64,000 nt of DNA from Rubrobacter_A sp965214435 (GCA_965214435.1 OZ243960.1:1612001-1676000); one strand, 5' to 3'; shown: positions 8,446 to 19,079, counted from the first letter of the stretch. Numbers and translations are program-made. The notes: a model not told the origin generated them from the sequence alone.

Positions 8446-9768
8446 CTAAGATCGGCTGTCTTCTGCGGTTTCATCCGGCACGGGTGTAACCAGCACTTTG
8501 TCTACGCGGTTTCCGTCCATGTCCACTACCTCGAAGCTCAGGCCATCCAACTCAAAGCGCTCTCCCTCTTTCGGGATGCGCCTCAGGTGCGTCATCACAA
8601 AGCCGCCGACGGTGTGGTAGTCGCCCCGCTCCTCTTCGGGGATGCCCCGGAGTTTGAAGGTGTCTCGAAGGGCGTCTGCGGACAGGGCTCCATCGACGAG
8701 CCAGGAACCGTCGTCGCGCTTTATAGCCCGGGGCTCCGGGGGTTCGCCGGGTGAAGGTATGTCTCCTACGAGGGCTTCGAGCACGTCTGTGGGGGTGACG
8801 ATGCCCCTAATGCTGCCGTACTCGTCTACAACCAAAGCGACGTGACTACCGGACTCCCGGAAGACTTCTAAAACCCTGAAAGCGGGCATGTTCTCCGGCA
8901 CGAGTGGTGCCGGGCGCAGCGCAGCCTGAAGGTCTGAGCGGTGCTCCACCGTTTGTAACCCGAGGGTTTTTACGGAGACGACGCCCTGCACCTCGTCCAG
9001 CCGGCCGCTGCAAACCGGGAAATTGGAATGCCCGCTCTCAGCCATAACGCGCCAGTTCTTCTCCGGAGGTTCTTCAGCGTCTACCCAGGATATCCGGGGC
9101 CTCGGCGTCATCAGGCTGTCCACCCGCCGGTCGCCGAAGCGGAAGACTTTCTCGACCAGTTCCCTCTCGACCGGCTCGAAGACCCCGGCGTTGGTAGCCT
9201 GTTCGATGAGCAGCCGGATCTCCTCTTCCGTCGCCGCGGGCTCCCCGGATTGTCTCACGCCCACGAGACGCGCGACCGTCTCGGTCGAAAAACTCAGGAA
9301 CCTCACCACCGGGTCGGTCGCCACCGAGAGCAGCCTCATCGGTCGAGACACCAGGGACGAGACCCTCTCCGGGTCGCTCAGGGCGATCCTCTTTGGCACC
9401 AACTCCCCGAATACCAGCGATATGTAGGTGATCCCGACGACCACTACAACAAAGGCGAGGACTTCCGCGTAAGGGGCGAGAAAGGGAAGGCGTCCGAGAG
9501 GGCCTGATAGGTCGTCCGCGATAGTCGCCCCGCCGAACGCGCCCAGGAAAATGGCGACGAGTGAGATCCCGACCTGAACCGTCGAGAGAAACCGGCTCGA
9601 TTCTCTGGATAGCTCCAGCGCCGTCTGCGCCCCGGCGTCTCCCTGGTCGGCCCGCTGCCTGAGCCTCGCTTCCCGGGCCGTGACCAGCGCCAACTCCGAC
9701 ATCGCGAATACACCGTTAGCAAGTATCAATAGTAGGACAATGACTATTTCAAACGCTACAGTCGCCAT
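8446..9768 (-). CDS. HlyC/CorC (CNNM) family membrane protein with CBS domains
   Basis: A 440-aa protein of the hemolysin-C/CorC family, implicated in Mg2+/Co2+ handling. An N-terminal DUF21 domain has several membrane segments (start MATVAFEIVIVLLLILANGVF, then SLVAIFLGAFGG, and VLAFVVVVVGITYISLVFGELVPKR). It is followed by a CBS pair (LMTPRPRISWVD; VVDEYGSIRGIVTPTDVLEALVG) and a CorC_HlyC C-terminal domain (about 350-430). The ATG at 9766-9768 was preferred over an upstream frame extension because AAGGAGG sits 12 nt upstream and the homologous N-terminus begins there. It is divergent from the V-type ATPase operon; the riboswitch between them is on the opposite strand and does not serve it. 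Confidence 0.9.
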   Translation of the reverse strand: MATVAFEIVIVLLLILANGVFAMSELALVTAREARLRQRADQGDAGAQTALELSRESSRFLSTVQVGISLVAIFLGAFGGATIADDLSGPLGRLPFLAPYAEVLAFVVVVVGITYISLVFGELVPKRIALSDPERVSSLVSRPMRLLSVATDPVVRFLSFSTETVARLVGVRQSGEPAATEEEIRLLIEQATNAGVFEPVERELVEKVFRFGDRRVDSLMTPRPRISWVDAEEPPEKNWRVMAESGHSNFPVCSGRLDEVQGVVSVKTLGLQTVEHRSDLQAALRPAPLVPENMPAFRVLEVFRESGSHVALVVDEYGSIRGIVTPTDVLEALVGDIPSPGEPPEPRAIKRDDGSWLVDGALSADALRDTFKLRGIPEEERGDYHTVGGFVMTHLRRIPKEGERFELDGLSFEVVDMDGNRVDKVLVTPVPDETAEDSRS

Positions 9769-9907
9769 CTCCAGTAATCCCCTCCTTAGCCTAAACCTCA
9801 CCGGTTTAGAACGTAGTCCGGATGATAATTCTAAGGCAGAACCATCCCGGATCGCCCCGCTGTCCACCGGCCGCATCTTCTCCCTGCAAAGAACCTCGGA
9901 ACGACTA

Positions 9908-9937
9908 TTGACACGTCTCAATTTGCCTGGGTATAAT
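9908..9937 (+). promoter_or_regulatory. Near-consensus sigma-70 type promoter
   Basis: TTGACA (9908-9913) and TATAAT (9932-9937) are separated by 18 bp. Both hexamers are perfect, unusual in this GC-rich window. Transcription should begin near 9944, about 10-15 nt before the yybP-ykoY-like aptamer, giving a leader of about 240 nt before the V-type ATPase D gene. Confidence 0.8.
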
Positions 9938-9954
9938 CATGACCAAATAGGAAA

Positions 9955-10046
9955 TAGCGGAGGGGAGTATCCCTTTGGATTCTATCGTCAGTACGGCTAA
10001 CGCCCGGTAGAGTCGGCCCGCAGGGGCAAGGAGAGACCTCCGGCTT
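9955..10046 (+). promoter_or_regulatory. yybP-ykoY (Mn2+) riboswitch candidate
   Basis: The outer helix CGGAGG (9958-9963) pairs with CCTCCG (10037-10042). Just inside are the two signature loops: GGGGAGTA on the 5' side (9962-9969) and GGGGCAAGGAGAGACC on the 3' side (10023-10038). The intervening TCGTCAGTACGGC (9985-9997) also fits the family. Members bind Mn2+ in the crossed-over L1 and L3 loops and usually turn on manganese exporters. Here the downstream genes are a 40-codon ORF and the V-type ATP synthase, an unusual target. A short hairpin, GGCTTG/CGAGCC (10042-10061), overlaps the 3' arm and could be the expression platform. Confidence 0.72.
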
Positions 10047-10074
10047 GTAAGTAAACGAGCCAGAGGGAGCCTTC

Positions 10075-10197
10075 ATGACACGCTTCGCGAACTATATTAC
10101 GAGTCTCGTACAACAGAATTTGTGTCTTCTAGATCATCTTTTTGCTACTTATGCCGCCTTCGGTGTAGCTTATAAGGCAAACCGTGGAACGGGTTAG
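10075..10197 (+). CDS. Possible 40-aa small protein downstream of Mn2+ riboswitch
   Basis: The ATG at 10075 follows GAGGGAGCC by a normal spacing and opens a 40-codon frame (MTRFANYITSL..., ending ANRGTG). It overlaps the start of the V-ATPase D gene in another frame. The region is lower in GC than its surroundings. It could be a small protein, a leader peptide coupling riboswitch state to the operon, or the residue of a deleted gene. No family was recognised. Confidence 0.35.
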   Translation: MTRFANYITSLVQQNLCLLDHLFATYAAFGVAYKANRGTG

Positions 10198-10843
10198 CGC
10201 CACCCGCAGCGAGTTACTAGCTAGAAAGGCGCAGATCGGGCTGGCAGCCCAGGGCCGGGACTTGCTCAAGGAGAAGCGGACCGCCCTGATGCGGGAGTTC
10301 GACCGTTTGAGTGCTTCGGCGCTCCGGGCCATGCAAAACCTGGAAGAGCAAGCCGCTGAAGCGCGCGACACCCTGAGCGAGGCGATAGCCCTCGACGGTC
10401 CAGAGGCCGTGGGGTCGGCGGCCATAGCGGCCACCGGCGAGGTCGAGGTCGAGTTGAGTACCAAAAACGTCGCCGGGGTGCCGATTGTGGAATTGGACCA
10501 CGGCACCGTCGGACGCCCTCGTACCGGGCGCGGCTACAGCCTGACGGCCACCACGCCGCGGATAGACCGCACGGCGGAAGACTTCGAGACGGTGCTCGAC
10601 GGGCTGCTGAACGTCGTCGCCGTCGAAATGTCCCTCAGAAAATTAGCCGAGGAGATCACCCGCACCACCCGCCGGGTAAACGCTCTGGAACACGTCGTCA
10701 TCCCGCGCCTGGAAGAAGAACGCGACTTTATAGCGATGGTTTTAGAAGAGCGGGAGCTGGAGAACCGTGTGCGGCTGATGCGGGCTAAAGCCAAGGCCGA
10801 CCGCGAGAAAGAAGCTGCCAGAGAGATGGGGAGGGCACTGTAA
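10184..10843 (+). CDS. atpD: V/A-type ATP synthase subunit D
   Basis: The 219-aa central-stalk subunit D transmits rotation between the A3B3 head and the membrane ring. It shows the typical start (V-x-x-T-R-S-E-L-L), a long N-terminal coiled coil (to about residue 70), a variable middle, and a C-terminal coiled coil beginning RRVNALEHVVIPRL. The start is GTG with AAGG 6-7 nt upstream. It is the first of nine genes in the order D-G-I-K-E-C-F-A-B; in most V/A-type operons D stands after B, so D at the head is a rearrangement. Confidence 0.92.
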   Translation: MERVSATRSELLARKAQIGLAAQGRDLLKEKRTALMREFDRLSASALRAMQNLEEQAAEARDTLSEAIALDGPEAVGSAAIAATGEVEVELSTKNVAGVPIVELDHGTVGRPRTGRGYSLTATTPRIDRTAEDFETVLDGLLNVVAVEMSLRKLAEEITRTTRRVNALEHVVIPRLEEERDFIAMVLEERELENRVRLMRAKAKADREKEAAREMGRAL

Positions 10844-10845
10844 GC

Positions 10846-11184
10846 ATGGCGAATGACCGGGGTTCCGGTGAGAACGCGCTCAACTCCGTGCGTCAGATAG
10901 AACGCACGCTAGAAGACCGTCAGGAAACACAAAAAGTCTCGGAAGAACGCCTGGCTGCCGCCCGCGAGGAGGCGCGGCGGATCGTAGCCGCCGCCCGCAA
11001 AGAAGGCGAGCAAATCGCCGAGGAACGCCGCCGCGAAGTGCTCTCAGCCGCCGACGAAGAGGCCGCCCGCATCCTCGAAGCAGCGAGAGCCGAGGCGGAG
11101 ACTCTAAGCCTGCGGGCGGCCGGGGACCGGTCTGCCGCGTCCGGTGCCGTAGTAGAGCAAGTATTGCCCGGAGAGGGGGCGTAG
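10846..11184 (+). CDS. V/A-type ATP synthase peripheral-stalk subunit G/H
   Basis: A 112-aa protein, almost all heptad-like and charged (EERLAAAREEARRIVAAARKEG...), as in the G (H) subunit that pairs with subunit E in the peripheral stalk. It begins 2 bp after the D gene's stop codon. Family assignment rests on size, coiled-coil composition and position between D and I. Confidence 0.8.
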   Translation: MANDRGSGENALNSVRQIERTLEDRQETQKVSEERLAAAREEARRIVAAARKEGEQIAEERRREVLSAADEEAARILEAARAEAETLSLRAAGDRSAASGAVVEQVLPGEGA

Positions 11185-11185
11185 G

Positions 11186-13153
11186 GTGTCGCTCGTCCCG
11201 ATGTCAAAGGTACAGGTTATCGGTCCGAAGGCGCGGCTCGACAACGTGTTGGAGGAGCTGCACAAGCTGGAGATGGTGCACCTGATCGACGTTAAGGACG
11301 AGAAGTTCGAGGTATCACCCCTGTCGCTCGACGAGCGGCACGCGGCCCGCGCGGACGAGTTGAGGTTCCTTATAGCCGAACTGGAAGCTTTGCTGGACCT
11401 CCTCGGACCGGATAGCGAGCACGCCGAGGTGCGCGAAGACCTGGTCCCCGGCTCGGTGGACACCGGCTCCCTGAGAGCCCAACTCGCCGGAGTTTCGCCC
11501 GGAGTCGAAAAGTTGCAGGGCCGTATCGAGGCGCTGGAGGACGAGCAGGTCGTACTGCCGCGCTACGCTGAGCCGCTGCGTCAACTCCTGCCGCTGGTGC
11601 CGGAGCTTGCCGACCTCGACGAACAAGAACTGAACCTGCTAAAGCTGGACACCGTCGCCCTCGTTCTCAATACCAACGACGAGACGATCGTCGAGATGCT
11701 GAGGGACGAGTTGGCCGAAACTGTCGGCCGGCGCTTCGAACTCGTCTACAAAAACATTGAAGAGGGCGCGATCGGGTGCGTGCTCGTCTTTACCCACGAT
11801 GACGCTGACGAGGTCCGGGGTCTCCTCGGGCAGGAGCACGTCCGGCACGTGGCGCTGCCGGAGGAATATACGAACCTCTCCCTGCGCGGCGCGGTCGCCG
11901 AGATGGAGGATCGTATCTCCGGTCTTCCGGTGAGGCTCAAGGCCGCCAGGGTGGAGTTGGACGACCTGCTCCGCCCGCACGAGCCAGAGTGGCGCACGCT
12001 GCTCGCCGGGCTGCGCGCCGAGCTGGAACAACTCGACGCGGCGGTTCTCGTCGGGGAGACGGATCATACCTTCGTGGCCGCCTACTGGCTGCCCAAAAAA
12101 GAGGTGTCTCACCTGCGAGAAGAGCTGGAGGCACGCATCGGGAGCGAGGTTCTCGTCGAGGAGCTGAAGGTGAACCGGTACGACGAGAAGATGCCGGTGC
12201 TCATGCACAACCAGAAGGTTGCGCGACCCTTTGAGGGGCTGGTCAAGTTCCTGGACCTTCCGAACCCCGGCACCCTCGACCCGACGGGTCTGATGACTTT
12301 GTTCTTGCCCCTGATCTTCGGTGCCATGGTCGGGGATGTGGTGTACGGGGCGCTACTCTTCGTGGGCGCGCTATTTATAAAAAGACGTATTACGGAACCA
12401 GGGATGATACGCGACCTCGGGTCGGTCATGCTTATCGGCTCGGTGTGGGCCGTCATCTTCGGGGTTATCTTCGGGGAAGCCCTTGGCAACCTCGGCAAGA
12501 ACCTGCTCGGCTACGACTGGGCGCTGTGGTTCTACCGGCCGGAAGGGTTGGTGCCGCTCCTGATCTTCGCCATCGCGCTCGGGGCTACGCACGTGGTGCT
12601 CGGGCTGGTGCTCGGAATCTGGCAGGGCTGGCAGGAGCAGCACCGCGGCGAGGTGGCCGAGAGGCTCGGGACGCTGCTCGCCATCGTCGGGGTCTTCGGG
12701 ATCGCCGGTCTCGCCTCCGGGATGCTGCCGGCCGGCGTGGTTACACCCTCCATAGCCGGGATCATCGTCGGCCTCGTCCTGATAATGGTCGCAAATGGGA
12801 GGATGGGCCTGCTTATGGGACCGCTGGAGCTTATCGGGGCGCTCGGCAACATACTCTCGTACCTGCGGATCGCGGCCGTCGGACTCGCCAGCGCTTACCT
12901 CGCCATCGTCGCCAACGAGTTCGCCGTGGCGGCTCCGATCTGGATCGGGGTGGTCATCGCAGCACTCTTCCACACGCTCAACCTGGCGCTCGCCGGCTTC
13001 TCGCCCATGATCCAGGCGATGCGCCTGCACTACGTCGAGTTCTTCTCGAAGTTCTACTCCGGTGGCGGGAAGGCGTTCCGGGCCTTCGGCGCCCGCACCC
13101 GGGGACCAGCTACCACCGAAAAGCCGCTGGACTACGACACTCCGAACCCATGA
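11186..13153 (+). CDS. atpI: V/A-type ATP synthase subunit I (a subunit)
   Basis: A 655-aa V0 a-type subunit. The soluble N-terminal half (about 1-340) has coiled coils and links to the peripheral stalks. The C-terminal half has about seven to eight membrane segments, starting near LFLPLIFGAMVGDVVYG, with an essential Arg expected in ...ILSYLRIAAVGLASAYLA near residue 560. It provides the ion half-channels next to the c ring. The GTG at 11186, behind GGAGAGGGGG and 1 bp after the previous stop, gives the family start MSLVPMSKVQVIG. An internal ATG at residue 6 is an alternative. Confidence 0.92.
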   Translation: MSLVPMSKVQVIGPKARLDNVLEELHKLEMVHLIDVKDEKFEVSPLSLDERHAARADELRFLIAELEALLDLLGPDSEHAEVREDLVPGSVDTGSLRAQLAGVSPGVEKLQGRIEALEDEQVVLPRYAEPLRQLLPLVPELADLDEQELNLLKLDTVALVLNTNDETIVEMLRDELAETVGRRFELVYKNIEEGAIGCVLVFTHDDADEVRGLLGQEHVRHVALPEEYTNLSLRGAVAEMEDRISGLPVRLKAARVELDDLLRPHEPEWRTLLAGLRAELEQLDAAVLVGETDHTFVAAYWLPKKEVSHLREELEARIGSEVLVEELKVNRYDEKMPVLMHNQKVARPFEGLVKFLDLPNPGTLDPTGLMTLFLPLIFGAMVGDVVYGALLFVGALFIKRRITEPGMIRDLGSVMLIGSVWAVIFGVIFGEALGNLGKNLLGYDWALWFYRPEGLVPLLIFAIALGATHVVLGLVLGIWQGWQEQHRGEVAERLGTLLAIVGVFGIAGLASGMLPAGVVTPSIAGIIVGLVLIMVANGRMGLLMGPLELIGALGNILSYLRIAAVGLASAYLAIVANEFAVAAPIWIGVVIAALFHTLNLALAGFSPMIQAMRLHYVEFFSKFYSGGGKAFRAFGARTRGPATTEKPLDYDTPNP

Positions 13154-13162
13154 GGAGGAAAT

Positions 13163-13225
13163 ATGGAGAAACAAAGAGAGATCGCCGGAAGAAAACTTTG
13201 CACAAGCACTGTGTGGTGTTTGTGA
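13163..13225 (+). CDS. Possible 20-codon leader ORF before c-ring gene
   Basis: An ATG preceded by GAGGAGGAAAT opens a 20-codon frame ending in TGA, 36 bp ahead of the c-ring gene. This ribosome site is stronger than that of most genes here. The encoded MEKQREIAGRKLC... peptide has no recognised family. It may be a translational leader that raises c-subunit synthesis, as ten or so copies are needed per complex, or it may be fortuitous. Confidence 0.3.
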   Translation: MEKQREIAGRKLCTSTVWCL

Positions 13226-13261
13226 TGGAGTTGGAAGTAAAGTCGAGAAAGGAGAAGCGCA

Positions 13262-13477
13262 ATGGAAGCTGGATTGATCGCGATAGGAGCGGGCCTCGCT
13301 ATAGGTCTCGCGGCGCTCGCCTCGGGCATGGCCCAGAGCCGCGTCGGGGCGGCCGCGATGGGAGCCATCGCCGAGAAGCCGGAGCTCACGGGACGGGCCA
13401 TCCTGCTGATGGCTATCCCCGAGACGCTGGTGGTCCTCGGGTTCGCCGTGGCGGCCATGATCATACTCCTCCTCTAA
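13262..13477 (+). CDS. atpK: V/A-type ATP synthase subunit K (c ring)
   Basis: A 71-aa proteolipid with two membrane helices joined by a short polar loop (GAIAEKPELTG). Helix 1 is glycine- and alanine-rich (IAIGAGLAIGLAALASG). Helix 2 carries the ion-binding glutamate in AIPETLVVLGF, about residue 53. It is a single hairpin, as in A-type and F-type c subunits, not the doubled form of eukaryotic V-ATPase. AAGGAGAAG lies just before the ATG. H+ or Na+ specificity cannot be fixed by eye. Confidence 0.92.
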   Translation: MEAGLIAIGAGLAIGLAALASGMAQSRVGAAAMGAIAEKPELTGRAILLMAIPETLVVLGFAVAAMIILLL

Positions 13478-13487
13478 GGGAGGCGAG

Positions 13488-14075
13488 GTGAGCCCACTTA
13501 ACGACCTCCTCTCTGCCATCGAAGCAGATGCCAAAGAGGAACGTGCCCGGCTCGATTCATCGAGCCGGGCCGAGGTAGAAGCGGTACTGTCCCGGGCCCG
13601 CGCCGAAGCCGAAACCGCCCGCGCCGAGCCCGTGGAGACTCAGGAACCGGAACTACAACGCGAGGCCGACCGCCGTATCGGGGCCGCCCGCGTCGAGGCC
13701 GCCCGCCTCCTGCGTGAAGTCCGGGAAGAGAGCTTCGGTGATCTACTGGAAGAGACCCGCAAGCGTCTCGGTACGCTGCGCGGCACCGACCAGTACGGCG
13801 GCGTACTCCGCGCCCTGCTGCAAGAAGCTCACGCCGCCCTCTCGAACGCCCGCGTAATGCGCGTGGACCCGAGGGACGAGTCCCTGGCCTCGGAGTTGGC
13901 GGGTGAATACGGGCTGACCGTCGAGCCCACGCTACGGACGGCGGGTGGCCTGGAGCTCGCGGACGACGACGGGCGTAGCCTCCGCAACACTTTCGAGGAG
14001 CGGCTGGCGAACGCCGAACCGGAACTCCGGATGGCCTACGGACACCGGCTCGCCGGACTGGAGGAACCCGTATGA
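13488..14075 (+). CDS. atpE: V/A-type ATP synthase subunit E
   Basis: A 195-aa peripheral-stalk subunit with an N-terminal coiled coil (about 1-85, Ala/Glu/Arg-rich) and a C-terminal globular domain (GGLELADDDGRSLRNTFEERLA near 145-170) typical of vATP-synt_E. It begins at GTG 13488, 10 bp after the K gene's stop, and ends overlapping the next gene by 4 bp. Confidence 0.88.
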   Translation: MSPLNDLLSAIEADAKEERARLDSSSRAEVEAVLSRARAEAETARAEPVETQEPELQREADRRIGAARVEAARLLREVREESFGDLLEETRKRLGTLRGTDQYGGVLRALLQEAHAALSNARVMRVDPRDESLASELAGEYGLTVEPTLRTAGGLELADDDGRSLRNTFEERLANAEPELRMAYGHRLAGLEEPV

Positions 14076-15190
14076 GGCTGCTCCGCTCCCGGGCCGACTT
14101 CGGCTACGGCAACGCCCGCCTCCGGGCGCGCAAGACTCAGCTACTCGGCCGCTCAGACTACGAGGCGCTGCTCGGCAAGGACGTGGACGGCATCCTGGGT
14201 GCGCTCTCCTCGACCGCCTACGGGCCGGAGGTGGAGGGCGCACTCACCCGCTTTAGCGGGGCCCGGCGGCTGCACGAGACCGTCCGGGTCAACCTGGGCC
14301 GCTCGTTGGAAGAGGTGCGGAGCTTCTACGCCGGAGAGGCCCGGGAGCTGGTGGACATATTGCTCTCTAGGTGGGATCTACACAACGTCGTGGCGCTTCT
14401 GCGGGGAGAGGCGATCCGGCCCCACACAGAAGACGCGCTGATGTACGTTTATCCCGTTGGTGCTCTAAACGACGCACTGGCGCGGGAGGTCGCCCGCCAG
14501 AACGAGTTCGCCGCCGCGGTGGGGCTCCTGATCCGCTGGCGGCTCCCCGATCCCGATACCGCCGCAACCCTGCGCGACGCCTGGCCGGAGTACGAGCGCA
14601 CCGAGAACCTCGCCGCCCTGGAGCACGCCGCGACTTCCGGCTGGACAGACCGGACCGCTGCGGCCCTCGCACGGACCGGCGCCGACGGTGAAGGGTTGCG
14701 GCGCTTTTTCGAGCGTGAAACAAACGAACGAAACGTCCTGGTAGCGCTCCGGCTGCGCGACGCCATAGAACGTGGCGAGCTCTCCGGCATACCCGCCTCC
14801 GACGAGTGGGGAGCGTACCTGCCCGGCGGCTCTATCGCGACCGAGCGGCTGGACGCCGCCGTACGGCTCCCCGACGCGGGCGCCGCCGCCAGGTCACTTT
14901 CCGCCGCCATACCCGGAGACCGCTGGCGGATGCCGCTGGAGCGGTGGTCCGCGGGCGGCAACCTCCTCGCCCTGCAAAAAGAACTTGAGGAGCAGCGCAT
15001 CTCGGATGCCGTGTCCCTCTTTACCCGCGGTGACCCGCTCGGCGTCGGCGTGCCCGTAGCCTACGCCGTTGCCAAAGAAAACGAAGCCAAGAACCTGCGT
15101 CTCGTCGCCGAGGGTGCGGCGCGCGGTCTGGACCCGGAGTTGATCCGGGGTCAGATCTTCATCCCCGAAGAAATAGGAGGTTCCTCTTGA
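14072..15190 (+). CDS. atpC: V/A-type ATP synthase subunit C (AC39/d)
   Basis: A 372-aa vATP-synt_AC39 protein that sits on the c ring and connects it to the central stalk. Seen are the early RSRADFGYGNARLRARKTQLL and the helical repeats with FYAGEARELVDILLSRWDLHNVVALLRG (about 90-120). It overlaps the E gene by 4 bp (ATGA) and the F gene by 4 bp (TTGA). Confidence 0.9.
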   Translation: MRLLRSRADFGYGNARLRARKTQLLGRSDYEALLGKDVDGILGALSSTAYGPEVEGALTRFSGARRLHETVRVNLGRSLEEVRSFYAGEARELVDILLSRWDLHNVVALLRGEAIRPHTEDALMYVYPVGALNDALAREVARQNEFAAAVGLLIRWRLPDPDTAATLRDAWPEYERTENLAALEHAATSGWTDRTAAALARTGADGEGLRRFFERETNERNVLVALRLRDAIERGELSGIPASDEWGAYLPGGSIATERLDAAVRLPDAGAAARSLSAAIPGDRWRMPLERWSAGGNLLALQKELEEQRISDAVSLFTRGDPLGVGVPVAYAVAKENEAKNLRLVAEGAARGLDPELIRGQIFIPEEIGGSS

Positions 15191-15531
15191 GCCGCCTGAT
15201 CGTCATAACCACCCCGGACCTCGAACCGGGATACAAGCTCGCCGGTGCCGACACCATTCTAGCCGCTTCACAACAGGAAGCCGTCGCCGAGCTGCTGGAA
15301 CTCGTTGACGGCCAGGGCGAGCGGGGCGTGATCGCCCTGCACGAGCCCTACCACAGCGAGCTGGACCGCGAGACCCGCCGCCGCTTCGAGGAGACCTACG
15401 AGCCGCTCGTGGTCGCGCTTCCGTCCGGCGAAGTCGGCGCGGAAGACGGCGGGCGCCGCGAGCGGTTCCTGAAAATGCTCTGGCAGGCGGTGGGGTACGA
15501 GATCACTTTCGACGCCGAGGGAGGCGAATAA
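15187..15531 (+). CDS. atpF: V/A-type ATP synthase subunit F
   Basis: A 114-aa subunit with the Rossmann-like fold of the ATP-synt_F family: MSRLIVITTPDLEPGYKLAGAD at the start and IALHEPYHSELD in the middle. It binds subunit D in the central stalk and can regulate activity. TTG is used as start, with AGGAGG about 5 nt upstream. Confidence 0.9.
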   Translation: MSRLIVITTPDLEPGYKLAGADTILAASQQEAVAELLELVDGQGERGVIALHEPYHSELDRETRRRFEETYEPLVVALPSGEVGAEDGGRRERFLKMLWQAVGYEITFDAEGGE

Positions 15532-15533
15532 CC

Positions 15534-17320
<1,787 letters not shown>

Positions 17321-17324
<4 letters not shown>

Positions 17325-18778
17325 CAGACAACGCCCCGAACGGTAACGGAAACGGCCGGACGAGTCTCTTCGCCGTCGAACACAAGACCGTAAACTACGT
17401 CTCGGGACCGCTCCTCATCGCCGAGGCCGCCGAAAAAGTCGGCTACGATGAGCTCGTGGACGTTGTAACCCCGGACGGCGAGACCCGCCGCGGTCAGGTC
17501 CTGGAAGTCGAGGGTGACCGGATGGTCGTGCAGGTTCTAGGCGGTACCCGGGGCCTCGACCGGCCCGATACGGCGGTCCGCACCCGGGGCGAAGTCGCCC
17601 GGATGGCCGTCGGCCCTGACCTCGTCGGCCGCATCCTCGACGGCTCCGGCCAGCCCATAGACGGCGGACCACCCCTGCAACCCGCCGACCACCTGCCTGT
17701 CGGAGGCCAGCCTCTAAACCCCTTTGCCCGCAGTCACCCCTCAGACTTTATCGAGACCGGTGTAAGCGCCATAGACGGGTTGAATACGCTGGTGCGGGGC
17801 CAGAAGCTACCGATCTTCTCCGGCTTCGGCCTGCCGGCGATGGAACTCGCCGCCCAGGTTGCCGAGGGTGCGCGCGTCGTGGACGAGGACGAAGGATTTG
17901 TCGTGGTCTTCGCGGCTATCGGCGTGACCCACCGGGAGGCGTCGTTTTTCCGCAAGCGCTTTGCCGGAAGCGCGGCGCTGGAGCGGTCGGTGCTGTTTAT
18001 CAACGGGGCCGACGACCCGACGGTCGAGCGGCTGTTGACCCCGCGGGCGGCGCTCACGGCGGCGGAGTACCTGGCGTGGGAGGAGGGCCGGCACGTCCTG
18101 GTCATTCTCGCGGACATCACCAACTACGCCGAAGCGTTACGCGAGGTCTCAGCGGCGCGGGAGGAGATACCGGGTCGGAGGGGGTATCCCGGCTACATGT
18201 ACACAGACCTGGCCTCACTCTTCGAGCGGGCCGGACGGGTGCACGGTCGGGAAGGGTCGGTGACGCAGCTAATGATCCTCTCCATGCCCGACGACGACAT
18301 AAGCCACCCGATCCCGGACCTCACCGGCTACATAACGGAGGGTCAGATCGTACTGAGCCGTGAGCTCGACCGGCGCGGCGTCTACCCGCCGATAGACGTC
18401 CTCCCGTCCCTCTCCCGTCTGATGAACGCCGGCATCGGCGAGGGTAAGACCCGCGACGACCACCGCCAGGTCGCGGACCAGCTCTACGCCTGTTTTGCGA
18501 GGGGCAAAGAGTTGCGGCGTCTGGTCTCGATCGTCGGGGAGCAGGCTCTCTCCGAAGACGACCGGCGCTACCTCGCCTTCGCCGACGACTTCGAGAACGA
18601 GTTCGTCGGGCAGGGAGCGAGCAGCCGCACCATCGAGGAGACGCTGGAGACTGCCTGGAAGCTTCTTGACCGCTTCCCGGCCGGCGAACTCAAGAGGATC
18701 AAACCCGAAATCCTGGAGCGCCGTAAAACCACCCGGGATGCGGATACCCCCGAGTCCCGGACCGGTGCAGAGAGCTAG
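17321..18778 (+). CDS. atpB: V/A-type ATP synthase regulatory subunit B
   Basis: The 485-aa non-catalytic B subunit has the family features NPFARSHPSDFIETGVSAIDGLNTLVRGQKLPIFSG split across residues 128-163, no P-loop GKT, and ADITNYAEALREVSAAREE near 265. It completes the A3B3 head. GTG start overlapping the A gene. The last 20 residues are a variable tail. Last gene of the nine-gene operon. Confidence 0.96.
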
Positions 18779-19079
18779 GGCAGAGAGCTAAAGGAGATTA
18801 ACCGTGGAGCTGAACTTGAGGAAAACATCTCTTGTGTTCCGGGTTTGTAACTGGCTCTCAAAGACGATCGGGGCGGCTGCGTTCCCCGCTGTATACGTCA
18901 GTGTCGGCTGAGTCAGCCCGGACGCCGATCACTAGAAGGAAGAGGATACCGTTGAAGACTCTCTGCAGGAGAGCCGGACTTTAAGGTACAGGCGGGAAGC
19001 CCGGCGCGGCCGGATGTTTCCATTGAACCTCTGGTTGCGGGAGAGGAACGTAGTCGAGGAGATGGAGAGGGGTGGATAG
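18779..19079 (+). other. Intergenic region behind the ATP synthase operon
   Basis: About 300 bp containing one possible 35-codon ORF (annotated separately) and a CTCTCTGCAGGAGAG inverted repeat at 18960-18975. The latter may be a weak hairpin but has no T-tract. No RNA gene recognised. Confidence 0.4.
18804..18911 (+). CDS. Possible 35-aa small protein
   Basis: A GTG start sits 7 nt behind AAAGGAG and opens a 35-codon frame (MELNLRKTSL..., ending FPAVYVSVG) 25 bp after the B subunit gene. The good ribosome site is the only support. The peptide has a basic start and a hydrophobic second half. No family recognised. Confidence 0.3.
   Translation: MELNLRKTSLVFRVCNWLSKTIGAAAFPAVYVSVG

Noticed and set aside
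12445..13491. 348-codon plus-strand frame
   Set aside because: It overlaps the I and K genes in another frame; product Arg-rich with no domains.
12371..13534. 387-codon open frame on the minus strand
   Set aside because: It lies opposite the ATP synthase I and K genes and shows no family features; GC-rich DNA gives long antisense frames.
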